Assembly (NCBI GenBank): GCA_034359265.1
Contig: CP136896.1
Coordinates: forward strand, 19,933,501 to 19,997,500
DNA: 64,000 nt
Direction: 5' to 3'
Origin: Canna indica
Taxonomy: Eukaryota > Streptophyta > Magnoliopsida > Zingiberales > Cannaceae
Part shown: piece by piece, positions 31,249 to 42,546 of the stretch
How the letters are laid out: every line of letters begins with the position of its first letter
Numbering within the stretch: position 1 is the stretch's first letter
Translations under genes and position numbers: made by a program
The notes under the pieces: generated by a model
The model's database searches: none
What the model was told of the DNA's origin: nothing
What the model saw: the letters and a program-made list of their open reading frames with translations, nothing else

Positions 31249-32882
31249 ATGTCGAGTGAAATCTAACTAGCTCAAGGGTCCTCTACTCATACTCCACTAC
31301 TATTCGATGGAAACAACTATGCCTACTGGAATATTCGTATGAATGGCTTCCTACAATCTCTAGGCATGGATGTATGGAGGATGATTCAAGTAGAGTATAA
31401 GCAACCCACTAAGGACATGGATGAGTGGGACCAAGAAGAGATTAAACTCTTTAATGCTAATGCAAAGGCCATCAATGTATTATATTGTGGCCTATCAATT
31501 AATGAGTTCAATAGGATCTCTACTTGCAAGTCCGCATATGAACTATGGAAGGTCCTAGAGACTACACACGAAGGGACTTCACAAGTAAAAGAATCTAAGA
31601 TAAACCTACTCATGCATGATTATGAAATGTTTAAAATATTATCGCATGAATCCATTGATGCAATGTATGCTAGATTTCAAAATATTACAAATGGATTAGC
31701 TAACATTGGCAGAGAGATAAGGGAAGAGGAGAAGGTAAGGAAGCTCCTTCGTTTCCTTCCAAAAGCTTGGGAGCCCAAGGTTATAGCAATCATGGAAGCG
31801 AAAGACATGAGCACCTTGAAGATCACCGAGCTCATTGGGTCTCTCTTGACACATGAGACCCATATGACGCAATACAAGGAGGAAGATGCCCCCAAAGGCA
31901 AGACCATTGCCTTAAAAGTATCACACCGAGTAGAAGAATCCTCATCATCCGAGGAAGAGATGGATGACTTTGAGGAAATGGCGATGTTGGCATGGAGATT
32001 CATGAGCTTCATAAGAGGAGGCATGAGAAAGGGAAGAGGAAGCTTCACATGCTACCATTGCAACAAGGCCGGATATCTAAGGAAGGATTGCCCACTTCTC
32101 AAGATGGCTTTCACCTCTAACCCTCACAAAAAGGACAAATACAAGAAGAAGAAGAAGAAGACAATGATGGCTTCTTGGGATGAAAGCGAGGCCTTATCGA
32201 GTGAAGAAGACTCAAAGAGTGAAAAGGCAAATCTTTGCTTGATGGAAAATGATGATGAGGTAAGATTTACTTTTGGTGAGCTTTCTTTTACTCAAGAAGA
32301 GCTAGAAAATGAATTTGATCAAATGCATGATGAATTTAATCTATTAGAAGAAAATTTAAAGAACTTAAAAAGGATAATAAATCTTTAAAACTAGAAAATG
32401 ACAGCTTATTAGTTTCATGCAATGCTTTAAGAAAAGAAGTAGATACCCTTAAGGAAGAGAAACATGCCCTAGAGAAGGCTAAGAAGGACTTACAAAGTGA
32501 CAACAAAAAATTAGAAGATGAAAACAAGTATTTAAGTGATCAAGTAGAGCACTTCAATGATAACATGCTAACATTGAAAAAGGAATTTTTCATGCTTAAT
32601 GAAAAGATGACAACCTTACAAAATACCATGCCTAAGGTTGTCCATAAAAAGAAATCATCACACTTCCATGCTCACACATACAATAGAAGGAAATTTAATA
32701 AAAATTATTTTTCTTGTGGCATATTTGGCCATATGGCTAAGGAGTGTGCTTTGAGGAGGAGCCCACATGCTAGATTTACTTGGGTTCCTAAAATGACTAA
32801 CACTCAAGGACCAAAGAATGTTTGGGTACCTAAAATAGTATCTTCTCCTTTCGTAGATGGAGAAGCATCCTCAAGCAAGTAG
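31249..32882 (+). pseudogene. Copia gag with CCHC knuckles
   Basis: A start at 31249 reads MSSEI and then meets TAA. The open part from 31339 has the copia Gag core (LWKVLETTHEGTSQVKESKI and YARFQNITNGLANIG), an acidic region, and the CCHC knuckle CYHCNKAGYLRKDCP (32050-32094). Past 32388 the frame shifts into a coiled-coil rich in Lys and Glu, and then 32565-32882 with a second knuckle-like YFSCGIFGHMAKECA, whose first Cys is replaced. The long double-domain Gag is unusual for small copia lineages. Confidence 0.85.
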
Positions 32883-33285
32883 AAGCACTTGGATATTGGA
32901 TAGTGGTTGCTCAAAGCACATGACGGGTGATATCAACTTATTTGCAGCCCTATCAAGCAAAGATGGTGGACATGTAACATTTGGAGACAATGCCAAAGGT
33001 AAGATTGTTGGCATTGGTGATATAGGTATTCTTCCTTACCCATGCATTAAGAATGTTTTATTAGTTGATGGGTTAAAACATAACTTGATTAACATATCAC
33101 AATTGTGTGACAATGGATATGTAATTATCAATGAAGCATCCAAATGTATCATTAGGAGTGCACCTTCCAATGACATCATGTTTATTGGAAATAGGCAAGA
33201 AAATATCTACACATTAGATTTAAATGTCTTGCCTAATCCCCATGTTAGATGCTTAGTTGCCAGGAAAAATGATTCTTGGTTGTAG
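32883..33285 (+). pseudogene. Copia protease and GAG-pre
   Basis: TWILDSGCSKHMTGDINLF carries the D-S-G aspartic protease site. HNLINISQLCDNGYVI follows and leads to the pre-integrase region ending NDSWL before a TAG, where Trp would normally continue into HRRLGH. An upstream TAG at 32881 separates it from Gag. Confidence 0.85.
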
Positions 33286-34160
33286 CATAGAAGGCTAGGA
33301 CATGTTAGCATGAGTCTCATCCAAGAAATATCTAAGAAAGAATTAGTTAAAGGATTGCCCAAGATAAAATTTAAAGAAGACAAACTTTGTGATGCATGCC
33401 AACTAGGTAAGCAAGTTAAATCCTCATTTCATAGTATTAATTAAGTTAGTACATCTAGAATTCTTGAGCTTGTGCACATGGATCTTTTTGGTTCATGTGA
33501 TGTAGCTAGTCAAGGAGGAAAATTATATTGCTATGTATTAGTTGATGATTTTTCTAAATTTACATGGGTTTTCTTTTTAGCTAAGAAAAATGAAACTTTT
33601 GAGTTTTTCAAAAAGTTTACTAAGAAAGTTACAAATGAGAAAGAGATTTCAATTTTAAAAATTAGAAGTGATAATGGAAGAGAGTTTAAAAATGAAAATT
33701 TTTCTGAATTTTTGTGATGATTTAGGTATTGAACATACATTTTCTTCCCCTAGGACCCCTCAACAAAATGGGGTGGTTGATAGAAAGAATAGAACCTTAC
33801 AAGAGATGGATAGGACCATGCTATGTGAAAATAATTTGCCTAAGTATTTTTGGGCCGAAGCCATAAATAAATTTTGTTATGTACTTAATCGCATTTTATT
33901 AAGACCTAAAATTAAGAAAACACATTTTGAGCTTTGTAATGGCAAAATCCCAAATGTGGGATATTTCATATTTTTGAATGCAAATGTTTCATCTTAAACA
34001 CAAAGGAGCATTTAGAAAAAATTAATTCTAAATCCGATGAAGGAATTTTCCTAGGTTACTCCATTAATTCTAAGGCATATAGAGTATACAATCGTAGAAC
34101 CATGATTGTTGAAGAATCTATGCATGTCACGTTTAATGAAACTAATGATTCTTCATAAAA
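33286..34160 (+). pseudogene. Copia integrase
   Basis: HRRLGHVSMSLI and CDACQLGKQ form the HHCC finger. ELVHMDLFG and KIRSDNGREF give the first two catalytic Asp residues. The third residue, Glu in family GVVERKNRTL, is Asp here (GVVDRKNRTL, codon 33779-33781). A frameshift near 33715 and stops at 33444 and 33997 break the chain. HLKHKEHLEK-like text then leads to the integrase-RT linker. Confidence 0.85.
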
Positions 34161-35298
34161 TATGAAGATTGTAAATATAGGTGAGGAACTTGACGACCTC
34201 ACACTTCATGACAAAGAGGTGGAGGATGAAGATAATGAGGAAATACAACATGAAGAATCATCATCCACAACTCTACCTCAAGTTGAAGATGAGGAAGAAG
34301 AAGCTCTACCACCTCTCCCCAAAGGATATCGGTTGATAAGTCATTGGAGAACCATCAACTGGAGTGGTAACATGCTCTAAACTCAAGGATATTTGTCAAT
34401 ATGTAGCATTTATATCTCAAGTAGAGCCTAAGAACATTAAGAAAATAGTAGAAGATGAGTTTTGGGTACTAGCTATGCAAGAAGAACTCAACCAATTTGC
34501 TAGAAATAATGTATGAGACTTAGTACCTAGACCTAGAGAACAAACTATAATTGAGACTAAATGAGTATTTAGAAATAAGTTAGATGAAGAAGGATTAGTC
34601 ATTAGAAACAAAGCTAGGTTAGTGGCACAAGGGTACAATCAATAAGAAGAGATAGATTATAATGAAACTTATACTCTAGTAGCTAGATTAGAAGCAATTC
34701 GAGTGCTTTTGGCATATGCTATTTTTAAAGGTTTTAAACTTTTCCAAATGGATGTTAAAAGTGCATTCTTAAATGGTTTCATCAATGAAGACGTATATGT
34801 TGAACAACCCCCCGGATTTGAAAGTTTTGAGTTTCCAAACCATGTTTTCAAACTTAAAAATGCATTATATGGTTTAAAACAAGCCCCTGGGGCTCGGTAT
34901 GAAAGGCTTTCAAAATTTTTAATTGAACAAGTTTTAACATTGAAAAAGCCGATGTTTCACTTTTTATTAAACATCATGAAAATGATATTTTATTAGTTCA
35001 AATTTATGTTGATGACATAATTTTTGGTGCTACTAATGAAACTCTTTGTAAGTGGTTTGCTAAATGTATGCAAGATGAGTTTGAGATGACCATGATGGGA
35101 GAGCTCTCCTTCATGCTTGGTCTCCAAATCAAGCAAACCAACAAAAGCATCTTCATCAATCAAGCCAAGTAGACAAAGGAGCTCATCAAAAGATTTGGGA
35201 TGAATGAAGCCAAGATAGCTTCTACACTAATGAGCACATCTATCAAGCTTGACAAAGATGAAGATGGTGTAAAAGTCGACGAAAAATGATATCGAGGT
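34161..35298 (+). pseudogene. Copia reverse transcriptase
   Basis: An acidic linker (34162-34320) precedes AMQEELNQFARN, FKLFQMDVKSAFLNGFINED and VYVEQPPGFE, the copia RT palm. ALYGLKQAPGARYERLSKFL follows, where W is replaced by G and the reading then shifts. YVDD is kept at 35005-35016. Later GELSFMLGLQIKQ and FGMNEAK are readable. Several stops (34515, 34563, 34643, 35169) make it inactive. Confidence 0.88.
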
Positions 35299-35955
35299 AT
35301 GATTGGTAGTCTTCTTTACTTAACTGCAAGTAGACCCGATATCATGTTTAGCGTTTGTGCATGTGCTAGGTTTCAATCATGCCCTAGAATGTCTCATTTA
35401 AGTGCGGTCAAACGCATATTGAGATATTTAAAGGGCACGGTTGACTTAGGATTATGGTATCCATATCATACATCTTTTGATTTAATCAGTTTTTCGGACG
35501 CGGATTTTGCCGGGTGTAAAGTAGATAGACAAAGCACTAGTGGGTGTTGTCAATTCTTAGGAGCGACTCTTGTTTCTTGGTTCTCAAAAAAACAAAACTC
35601 AGTTGCACTTTCAACTACCGAAGTGGAATACATCGCCGCGACTAGTTGTTGTGCACAAGTCCTATGGATGAAACAAACTCTTTTAGATTATGGACTTAAG
35701 TATTCTTGCATACCTATTCATTGTGACAATACTAATGCAATAAATTTAACAAAGAATCCTATTTTATACTCTAGGACTAAGCATATTGATCTAAGACACC
35801 ATTTTCTTAGAGATAATGTGACTAAGGGAAATATATCGGTAGAATTTATATCCACCGACAAAAAATTTGCCGATATATTTAGAAAACCCCTGGTTGAAGA
35901 AATCTTTACAAACCTAAGGATGCAATTAGGGATTTGTGCTTTTCCTAGTGGTTAA
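35299..35955 (+). pseudogene. Copia RNase H
   Basis: GSLLYLTASRPDIMFSVCAC, FSDADFAGCKVDRQSTSG, SWFSKKQNSVALSTTEVEYI and HCDNTNAINLTKNPI retain the catalytic D-E-D set of the copia RNase H (Asp in SDADFAG, Glu in TEVEY, Asp in HCDNT). It is the best-preserved part of the polyprotein, and the reading is open over 218 codons to a normal stop. It is separated from RT by a stop at 35287. Confidence 0.9.
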
Positions 35956-36400
35956 GATGTTTTTTTTCAAAACATATATGGTTTCAAAAATTTGCATTCT
36001 ACAAAGTGTTATCACACTTATGTATTGCTCTGTAGTGGGGCTTTGCGACTTATTGATGTTTGCCTTCTATAGGCTTATATTAATAGGAAGAACTATAGTG
36101 GTAGATGATACTTGGTTTTATGGCTTTCTTGATTTTCATGATGACATTCATTAATTGTACCTTAATTTTTACCCTTTTTTATGGATGTCAAAAGGGGGAG
36201 AAAAAGTAAGGTCACACTTGTTTTTATGGTGCATATAGTTAGGAGTTACAAAAATGATATGCACATTGATAGGGGGAGCATATGGTGAGTTATATATACT
36301 TTTGTATTTGTTGAGTTTTATATCTTGTATGCGTTAACTCAAACTCACAAAAAAATATGCATATGCTTTCTTAAAATTCCATGAAATATTTGTCATCATC
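35956..36400. other. Copia 3' untranslated spacer
   Basis: About 450 bp between RNase H and the PPT. It has a short hydrophobic ORF (35936-36154) but no recognisable envelope or other domain. Confidence 0.6.
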
Positions 36401-36414
36401 AAAAAGGAGGAGAT
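36401..36414 (+). other. Copia polypurine tract
   Basis: AAAAAGGAGGAGAT ends directly at the 3' LTR TGTTGG. Confidence 0.88.
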
Positions 36415-36957
36415 TGTTGGCTTAAGGGTCTCTCTTAAGCTTCGATCTTCATTTTGATGACAATAAACATATATTTAATTTATGTGTAAAGTTTTGAGTT
36501 CAGATTGAAGTAGAGGTAGAAACGGGCCGGGCCGGCCTCTGGGCGGCAGAGACCCGACCCAGTCCTGGCCCGGCACGGCTGTGCCCAGGAGACGGGCCGT
36601 GCTGGGCACGAGCTAGGCCTGGCGAGCGCCAGACCTAGGTCGGCCCGAGCCAGACTCGGCTCGGGCCGGCCGATAACATTATTAAAAATAAATAAATAAA
36701 TAAATTTTTTCTATAAATACTCATCATCTTCTTCCTTTCTTCTCTTCATCTTCAACTCTTTCTCTCAACTCTCAACTCTCAACTCTCTTACTCTCATTCT
36801 CTCAACAATCTAAGTTCATTTACCATCATTCTCAATATCATTTCAAGTTCATCAAGGATACAATGATTCAAGATTGCTGTCAATTTTTTTTAATCTCTTA
36901 AATTTATTTTATTGATCAGTATAATATTTATACTTTCTATATTTTTAATTTTTACTA

Positions 36958-39395
36958 ATGGCGGATGGAGATTTTTCAGGTTATACTCCACAAGTTGGAT
37001 CAAATATGTTAGAAGAAATACCTCATGCTACTCCTACCACTCCTACCACTCAACAAAATCAAAACATAGAGATAAATCCATCTATTGATTAATGCCCATC
37101 AGATAGAAAAAAAAGTATGGTATGAGAATATTTTGAGAAAATTATTGAAGCTGATGGCACCATAATAAAAGCCTAGTGCAAAAAATGTCAAAAAAAAATT
37201 TTGGCTTCAACAACAGGAGGAACTGGTCATCTATTACGTCATGCAAAGGGTCATGACAATAAGGTTGCACAAGCTCAACAAATTCTTAATTTATCTTCTT
37301 CTGGTTTAACAGCTTTTTCGTATGATCATGATTTTTAACGTCGAGAACTTGCAAAATTAATTGTTCAAAGTGAATTTTATATATATAGAGAAAATATAAT
37401 GACTAGTTTTTAAAATAATAAATTAAAAATTTCTTTAACATCTGATGTTTGGTCTAGTCAACGTACCACTAATTCTTACATTTGTGTTACTGCGCATTGG
37501 ATTGATGAAAATTTTATTTTGCAAAAAAGAATAATTAGTTTTAAAGTTTTTGAATATCCACACACTTCTGTTACTCTTTTTTTTGCTATTAGATTTGTAA
37601 CATCTATCTATAATATAAATGATAAAAAAATTTTGATTAGTTTTAATAATGCTAGTAATAATGATGCTGCTATTCCTCCTCTTATACAGTTATTTAAGCC
37701 AGTATTAGATGGTGAATTATTTCATGTTCGTTGAGTTTGTCATGTTCTTAATTTATATGTACAAGATGGTTTAAAACCAGTAAATAAACATGTAGAAAAA
37801 AAAAGAGATGTTATTAGATATATGCGTTCTTCAAAAGCAAGAACACAAGAATTTAAAAAATTATGTCAATCTTTTAATAAATCATTTAAAAAATTTAATG
37901 GTGATGTTATTACTAGATGGAATTCAACATATCATATGCTTATGTCTACTATAAGATATCAAGAGATCCTTACAATGTTTTACAACGTAAATATGTCTGG
38001 TGATTCAATTAATGATAATGATTGGTTAGTTGTTGGGCATATTACTCAAATTTTAGAGCTGTTTAATAAAGCTACCGAACAACTTTGTTTTTGAGGCCTA
38101 ACGATTTCTTCAGCATTCCTTGAGAAAGGCTAGCACCATAGGGATGTGAACGTGAACAATTTCCAGTCTACAGGCAGGCTACTGACTAAGGCATTTCGGA
38201 ACTAGTTGCCAGAAAAAAGGAATTCGAGCAAAGACATATTCGAGCAGCCCTTATGAAATGAAAGGCATCTGTACACTAAGCCACGATCACTTACTGGATC
38301 CAGTAATCGGATGCTCTTTCCTTCTTTGATACAGGACCAATCCCATGTTGAAAGCCAGGATAGGAGGGATGAAGTTTCAAGCTTGAAGACAATACGCACA
38401 AGATCCGATTTCTTTCTCGGTTCAATAATTCTTTTCATTCAAGTAGATCCTTCGTTGAAGCGAAAGAAGGATACTGGTTCAGCAAAAAAAGAAGTTGTCG
38501 GAGGCGATGCCACGATACTCACCTCAGACTCTCCGTCGGCATTATTTACCAGATTCATTCAGTGAAAGCCTTAGGACGGAATTCCACTAGAAAAAAGTAT
38601 TTCGGTGTTTATTATCCTACATGTAATTTAACTCTTTCACATATAGTTCGTATTAGTGAAGTATTTTCTTCATATAGATATCATCCTTTATTTGCACAAA
38701 TTATTTCTTTAATGAAATCTAAATTTAAAAAGTATTGGTCAGATATACCTACTTTATTTTGTTTAGCAATATGTTTAGATCCTAGAATAAAAATTGATGG
38801 TTTAAATATGTTGTTAGATGATTATTATAAGAATATGAAATTAGATAATATTGAAGAAAAAAAATATAAAAATTTGAATTTATTGAATTCTATATTTGTA
38901 TTTTATGCTTCAAAATTTGATGATACAATTACAAATAAGACAACATCTTCTTCTTCTAGATTAAGAGATGATAGTGGAAATAGTATTAATTCTCAACTTG
39001 GTCGTAGGATAAAAAAAACTAAATCTACTAATTTTAATGAATTACTTTTTTTTTCTAGATCATAATCATTCTGATGAAATAGATGTAATGAGATTTTAGC
39101 ATGGTGGAAAAAATAAGAAAATATGTATTCTATTGTTTCCATCATAGCACATGATATACTAAATGTTCCTGTGTCTACAGTAGCTTCCGAGTCTTGTTTT
39201 AGTGCAGAAAATAGAATTCTCGACGAAAGAATGAGCCGAATGAGTGCAGAAACGGTTGAAATATGCATTTGCTTAAAAGATTGGTTGGATGTTGAAGATA
39301 GATTAGAAGATAAGGGAGGACACGACACTTCATCATCGGGAGAGGAGGAAGCTCAAACAAGCGAAGCTGATGCTGCTGGTCTAAGTACAAGTTAA
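36958..39395 (+). pseudogene. hAT transposase (BED finger, dimerisation domain)
   Basis: The start at 36958 is followed by a stop at 37090. The BED zinc finger is visible in CKKCQKKILASTTGGTGHLL then RHAKGH. The core continues with SLTSDVWSSQRTTNSYICVT and HWID, then TRWNSTYHML (37910-37945). After the 38092-38603 insert come YPTCNLTLSHIVRISEVF and, at 39144-39235, PVSTVASESCFSAENRILDE, the C-terminal hAT dimerisation motif. Internal stops (37120, 37174, 37337, 37412, 37732, 39061) and the insert abolish function. Ac-type transposases cut and paste the element. Confidence 0.9.
38092..38603. other. Probable mitochondrial DNA insert (NUMT)
   Basis: This 0.5-kb block has moderate GC content in a very AT-rich transposase gene and splits a conserved protein segment: QLCF precedes it and YPTCNLTLSH follows. 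Its texture, with balanced composition, GAAAGAAGG-type runs and no repeat termini, is like plant mitochondrial intergenic DNA. No mitochondrial gene can be named. The assignment rests on style only. Confidence 0.4.
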
Positions 39396-40249
39396 ATCAC
39401 CGGGGCTACGGGTGATTAAAAATGTAAAAGAAACTACGTGGACCTGATCCTTCTATAGTTAATCATTAGGGAGTACAAGTTTAGCTATAGAAGGTACGTA
39501 GACAACCTTTTACGGTGCGGTCTATTATAATATTTAAAAAAATTGTTTTATCATTGGATGAATATTTTTGTATTAAAGATAAATAAAAATTTAATTATAA
39601 TTTGATTTTTAAAAAATCTTTTTATTAATTTGTACTGCGTTACAATATTACATATAAAAAATGTGTTAAAAAATATATAATAAAGCTTAGTACAATGGTT
39701 AAGCTATCTCAAATAAAATTAGAGGTCCAAGTTCAAAACTCACCCGTAACCATTAATTTTTAAAATTAAAATTTAAACGTTTAAATATTTAAATTTAAAA
39801 TTTTAAAAATTTAAAAATTTAAAAACTTAATTTTCGGGCCAGCCCGAGCCCGGCCCGACCCGACTGGGCGAACTCAGGCCCATGCTGGGCTTGCCCACTG
39901 CCCTTTCGGGCCATGCCAACCATGACTCGAAATGTGGCCGGGTCGTGCCTGCCCTAGCCCGGAGGTGGCAGGGCCTGCCCGGGCTCGGGCCTAGGCCGGC
40001 CTAGGCATGGCCAGTTGCCACCTCTAGGTTGAGTTTGCGATAAGTATGCAAACTTTGTTCGGAGAAACGAAAGAAAAGAACATGAAAGAAAGGCTCGGGT
40101 ATAGACTAAGTAGATATCTTATAATATGCCCATAGGACGATCTTATCCCAAGCCTAATTGTAAGGTTATCCAAGTTAGAACTTGGTAACTAAACCTATGA
40201 AAAAACATGTAACAAATATAGAGAAAAAATCAGCCTCAGCCTAAGTTCA

Positions 40250-40570
40250 ATCGATCGACTGAACAAGGTATAAGATTTGGCAGTAGCCTTGTCGGTCAAC
40301 CGAATGATGCCTCAAAATGGCAGTAGCCAATCGGTCGACCTGTCGGTCGATCGAAGATGGCGAAAAAATGGCAGAGGGCTACGTCAGTCGATCGGTCGGT
40401 CGACCGACCAATGCCAAAAATTGGCAGTAGGTGCTTCGGTCGACCGATCGATCGATCGGATTGTGGATCACTCAACTCGTGACTCATTCGGCCAACTCGT
40501 TGGTCCACCGAACAGAGTAATTAAAGCAGCGATCGTGGGTGGTCGATCGGTCGGTCGATCGACTGGCAAG
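40250..40570. repeat. GTCGACCGA palindrome cluster, copia 3' LTR
   Basis: Copies include CGGTCGACCTGTCGGTCGAT, CGATCGGTCGGTCGACCGAC and CGGTCGACCGATCGATCGAT. It differs from the 5' LTR cluster by gains and losses of whole motifs, more than the surrounding LTR does. Confidence 0.8.
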
Positions 40571-41276
40571 CGACCGAAAGGCGGTAACGGCTAGTTTTCC
40601 GCCCGTTGAACAACCCATTCGGTTGATGGGTTATAAATAACCCTTACCTAACTCCTTTAAGTCTTCTTAGAGATTTTATTGAGAATTTAAGAAGTGATTT
40701 GAGCCTTCAAAAAGATTGATTGCTACGCCCTGTTCTTCCGTCAACATCCTTCTCAAGCGCCCAGTTCTGTTCCTCAACTCTGCTGCGATTCAAGTTCATC
40801 TACTGGACGAGTTGAAGGCTTGAAGGCTTGGGAAAAGAAAATTGGTTCTTCTTTCAATTCTTAGCTCATTTTCATTGTATTTGAAGAGTTGTTTTAAACT
40901 TGTTTTCACTTGTAATAGCTTGCTAGGTGTCCTAGAGAAACACTTAGGGTTAGGCTTTGTAGATTTGTGTTTTGCCTAGGTGAATAGGTTTGATGAGTTC
41001 TTAAAGAGGTGAGAATTATGTCCTCGGTTGTATTCAAAGGGAAACACAAGTTCTATAAAGTAGTTGGTTAGAAATCCTTGGTGAGGAGCCAAGGTAGTGG
41101 AGTAGGCGGTTGGCCGAACCACTATATTTCATCATGTTTGCATTGCCTTGAATGTTTGCTCATTATTGTTCTTGATATTTGATAACATACATTGTTAAGT
41201 TACATTTGCATTCAATTGAAGTTGAAACTAAGCAAAAAGAAAATTGATAAAATAGAAAAAAAAGGACAGACACTAT

Positions 41277-42545
41277 TCAACCCCCCCTTCTAGTGTCGGA
41301 TTTCATACAACAGTTTCGATCCCGACTACAGCTTCTTCTGTGACTAATGTAGCGGCTAAGTTGGCCTTCCCGTATCAGGTGCTCAATGTGGTCCTTGAGC
41401 ACCACACAGTCCTCGGTGGTGTGCCCATAGGTGCGATGGAATTCACACTTCTTACTACTGTCAATGTTAGGCATAAGCATTTTGTGTATTTGAGAAGTTG
41501 CAAGTTGTAGATTTCTCGAAGAATGGTCTCTTATTTTGTGTTTAGTGTGGTGTATTCGCCATATTTGGCGCTAGGTCGGGGTGGCGATCTCCTTCTTTTG
41601 TCATCGTCTTGTCCTCTGCGATCTCGCCCCTCTCCCTTATCGGGATTTTTTGCTTTCTTGTCTTCAGCGATGTCTTTGTTAGTTTGTATATTGACCTTTT
41701 TGGCCTCTTTGAGCTCTTCCATCTCCATGTGGCATACTGCTCGTTCCCGGAACTCGTCCATAGTTCTCGGATTGGACAAGGCTATTTGGTCTGTGAACTG
41801 TCCGAGCTTCAGGTCGTACTTAATAGAGTATAGATCGACGTGGGGGTCGAGGTTGGGGATCTCCATGGCTACGGCGTGGAATCTCTTTAGGTACTCCCTC
41901 AGTGGTTCATTCTGCCCTTGCTTGATGTAGTGGAAGGAGTTCTCGGTCTTGAAATAGATCCGAGACAAGGAGAATTGATTAGCAAACGCCTTGGAGATCT
42001 CCCAAAAGATGTGTACGGATCCTGACGGGACGGTGGAGAACCATAATCGAGCGGCTTTCTCCAGGCTAGGTGGGAAAAGCTCAACATAGGTTGTAGTCGG
42101 TGGCGTCATTAAGAAGAATCATGGATCATAACATCATCAAGTGGGTGGTTGGATCACCCATGTTGTCATAAGGTTGGAGGGTGGTCGGCAATTTAAAGTT
42201 ATCGAGCGAGGGACCACCATGAAATTCTCCGCGAGCGGTCCTGAGTTGACGGTGGGGGGAGGAATGACATATGCGGCCCTGGTTCCTTCTCTCTGGTGCT
42301 GCATGTGGGAGATCTCGTCTCTAAAGACTGAGATCGATCTCCCAATTCTCTCATGGTGGCTATCTTCTTCGTGCTATGAGTGGCAGGGCTCACGCTCAAT
42401 TGAATGCTGCTCTTTGGACTGTGTTAGCGCGCCAACCTGGGCTATCAGCCGTTGGTTTTGCTCGTGAAGATCAACGATCATGCGTCGTGGCTTCTCTACA
42501 GTTGAGTTGGTGGTCACCGAAGCGTCGCTCCTCTCCGCGTTAGCT
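41277..42545 (-). pseudogene. Tat gag, element 1
   Basis: The reading 42109-41531 encodes EKAARLWFSTVPSGSVHIFW, QGQNEPLREYLKRFHAVAME and PRTMDEFRERAVCHMEMEEL, the Gag core of Tat-like Ty3/gypsy elements, followed by a basic tail. A frame change leads to KKCEFHRTYGHTTEDCVVLK, the lineage's C-x2-H-x4-H-x4-C-type motif (41453-41394). The coding region continues leftwards across the copia insertion at 29837. The N-terminal part (42545-42110) is broken. A solo LTR cuts it from its leader. Confidence 0.82.
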
Positions 42546-42546
42546 T
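42542..42546. repeat. TSD AGCTT, left
   Basis: AGCTT precedes the solo LTR and recurs at 44188-44192. Confidence 0.9.

Larger units (their letters stand above)
36511..40026 (+). mobile_element. hAT transposon (Ac-like), decayed
   Basis: Ends TAGAGGTAGAAACGGGCC and, on the other strand, TAGAGGTGGCAACTGGCC. The 8-bp flanks GATTGAAG (36503-36510) and GGTTGAGT (40027-40034) are a diverged target duplication. Both compare with GATTGAGG in the undisturbed 5' LTR. Subterminal GC-rich blocks (36525-36675 and 39835-40015) repeat GGCC/CGGGC motifs. It carries a BED/hAT transposase relic and an inserted foreign block at 38092-38603. Confidence 0.9.
29838..41312 (+). mobile_element. Full-length Ty1/copia element with nested hAT
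   Basis: 5' LTR 29838-31191, PBS 31194-31205, gag, protease, integrase, RT and RNase H in copia order, PPT 36401-36414, 3' LTR 36415-41312 with a hAT inside. GTTTC flanks it. Gag is long, with coiled-coil and two zinc-knuckle-like motifs, which may point to the SIRE/Maximus branch. Stops and shifts break the polyprotein. It interrupts gag of Tat element 1. Confidence 0.95.
36415..41312 (+). repeat. Copia 3' LTR interrupted by a hAT
   Basis: LTR parts are 36415-36510 and about 40035-41312. They match the 5' LTR closely, apart from small indels in the palindrome cluster. Confidence 0.93.

Noticed and set aside
35936..36154. Hydrophobic ORF after copia RNase H as an envelope-like gene
   Set aside because: Only 72 codons, no signal or fusion features, and no conservation can be shown.
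38202..38565. ORFs on both strands inside the hAT
   Set aside because: They fall in the inserted foreign block and match neither transposase nor any protein I recognise.
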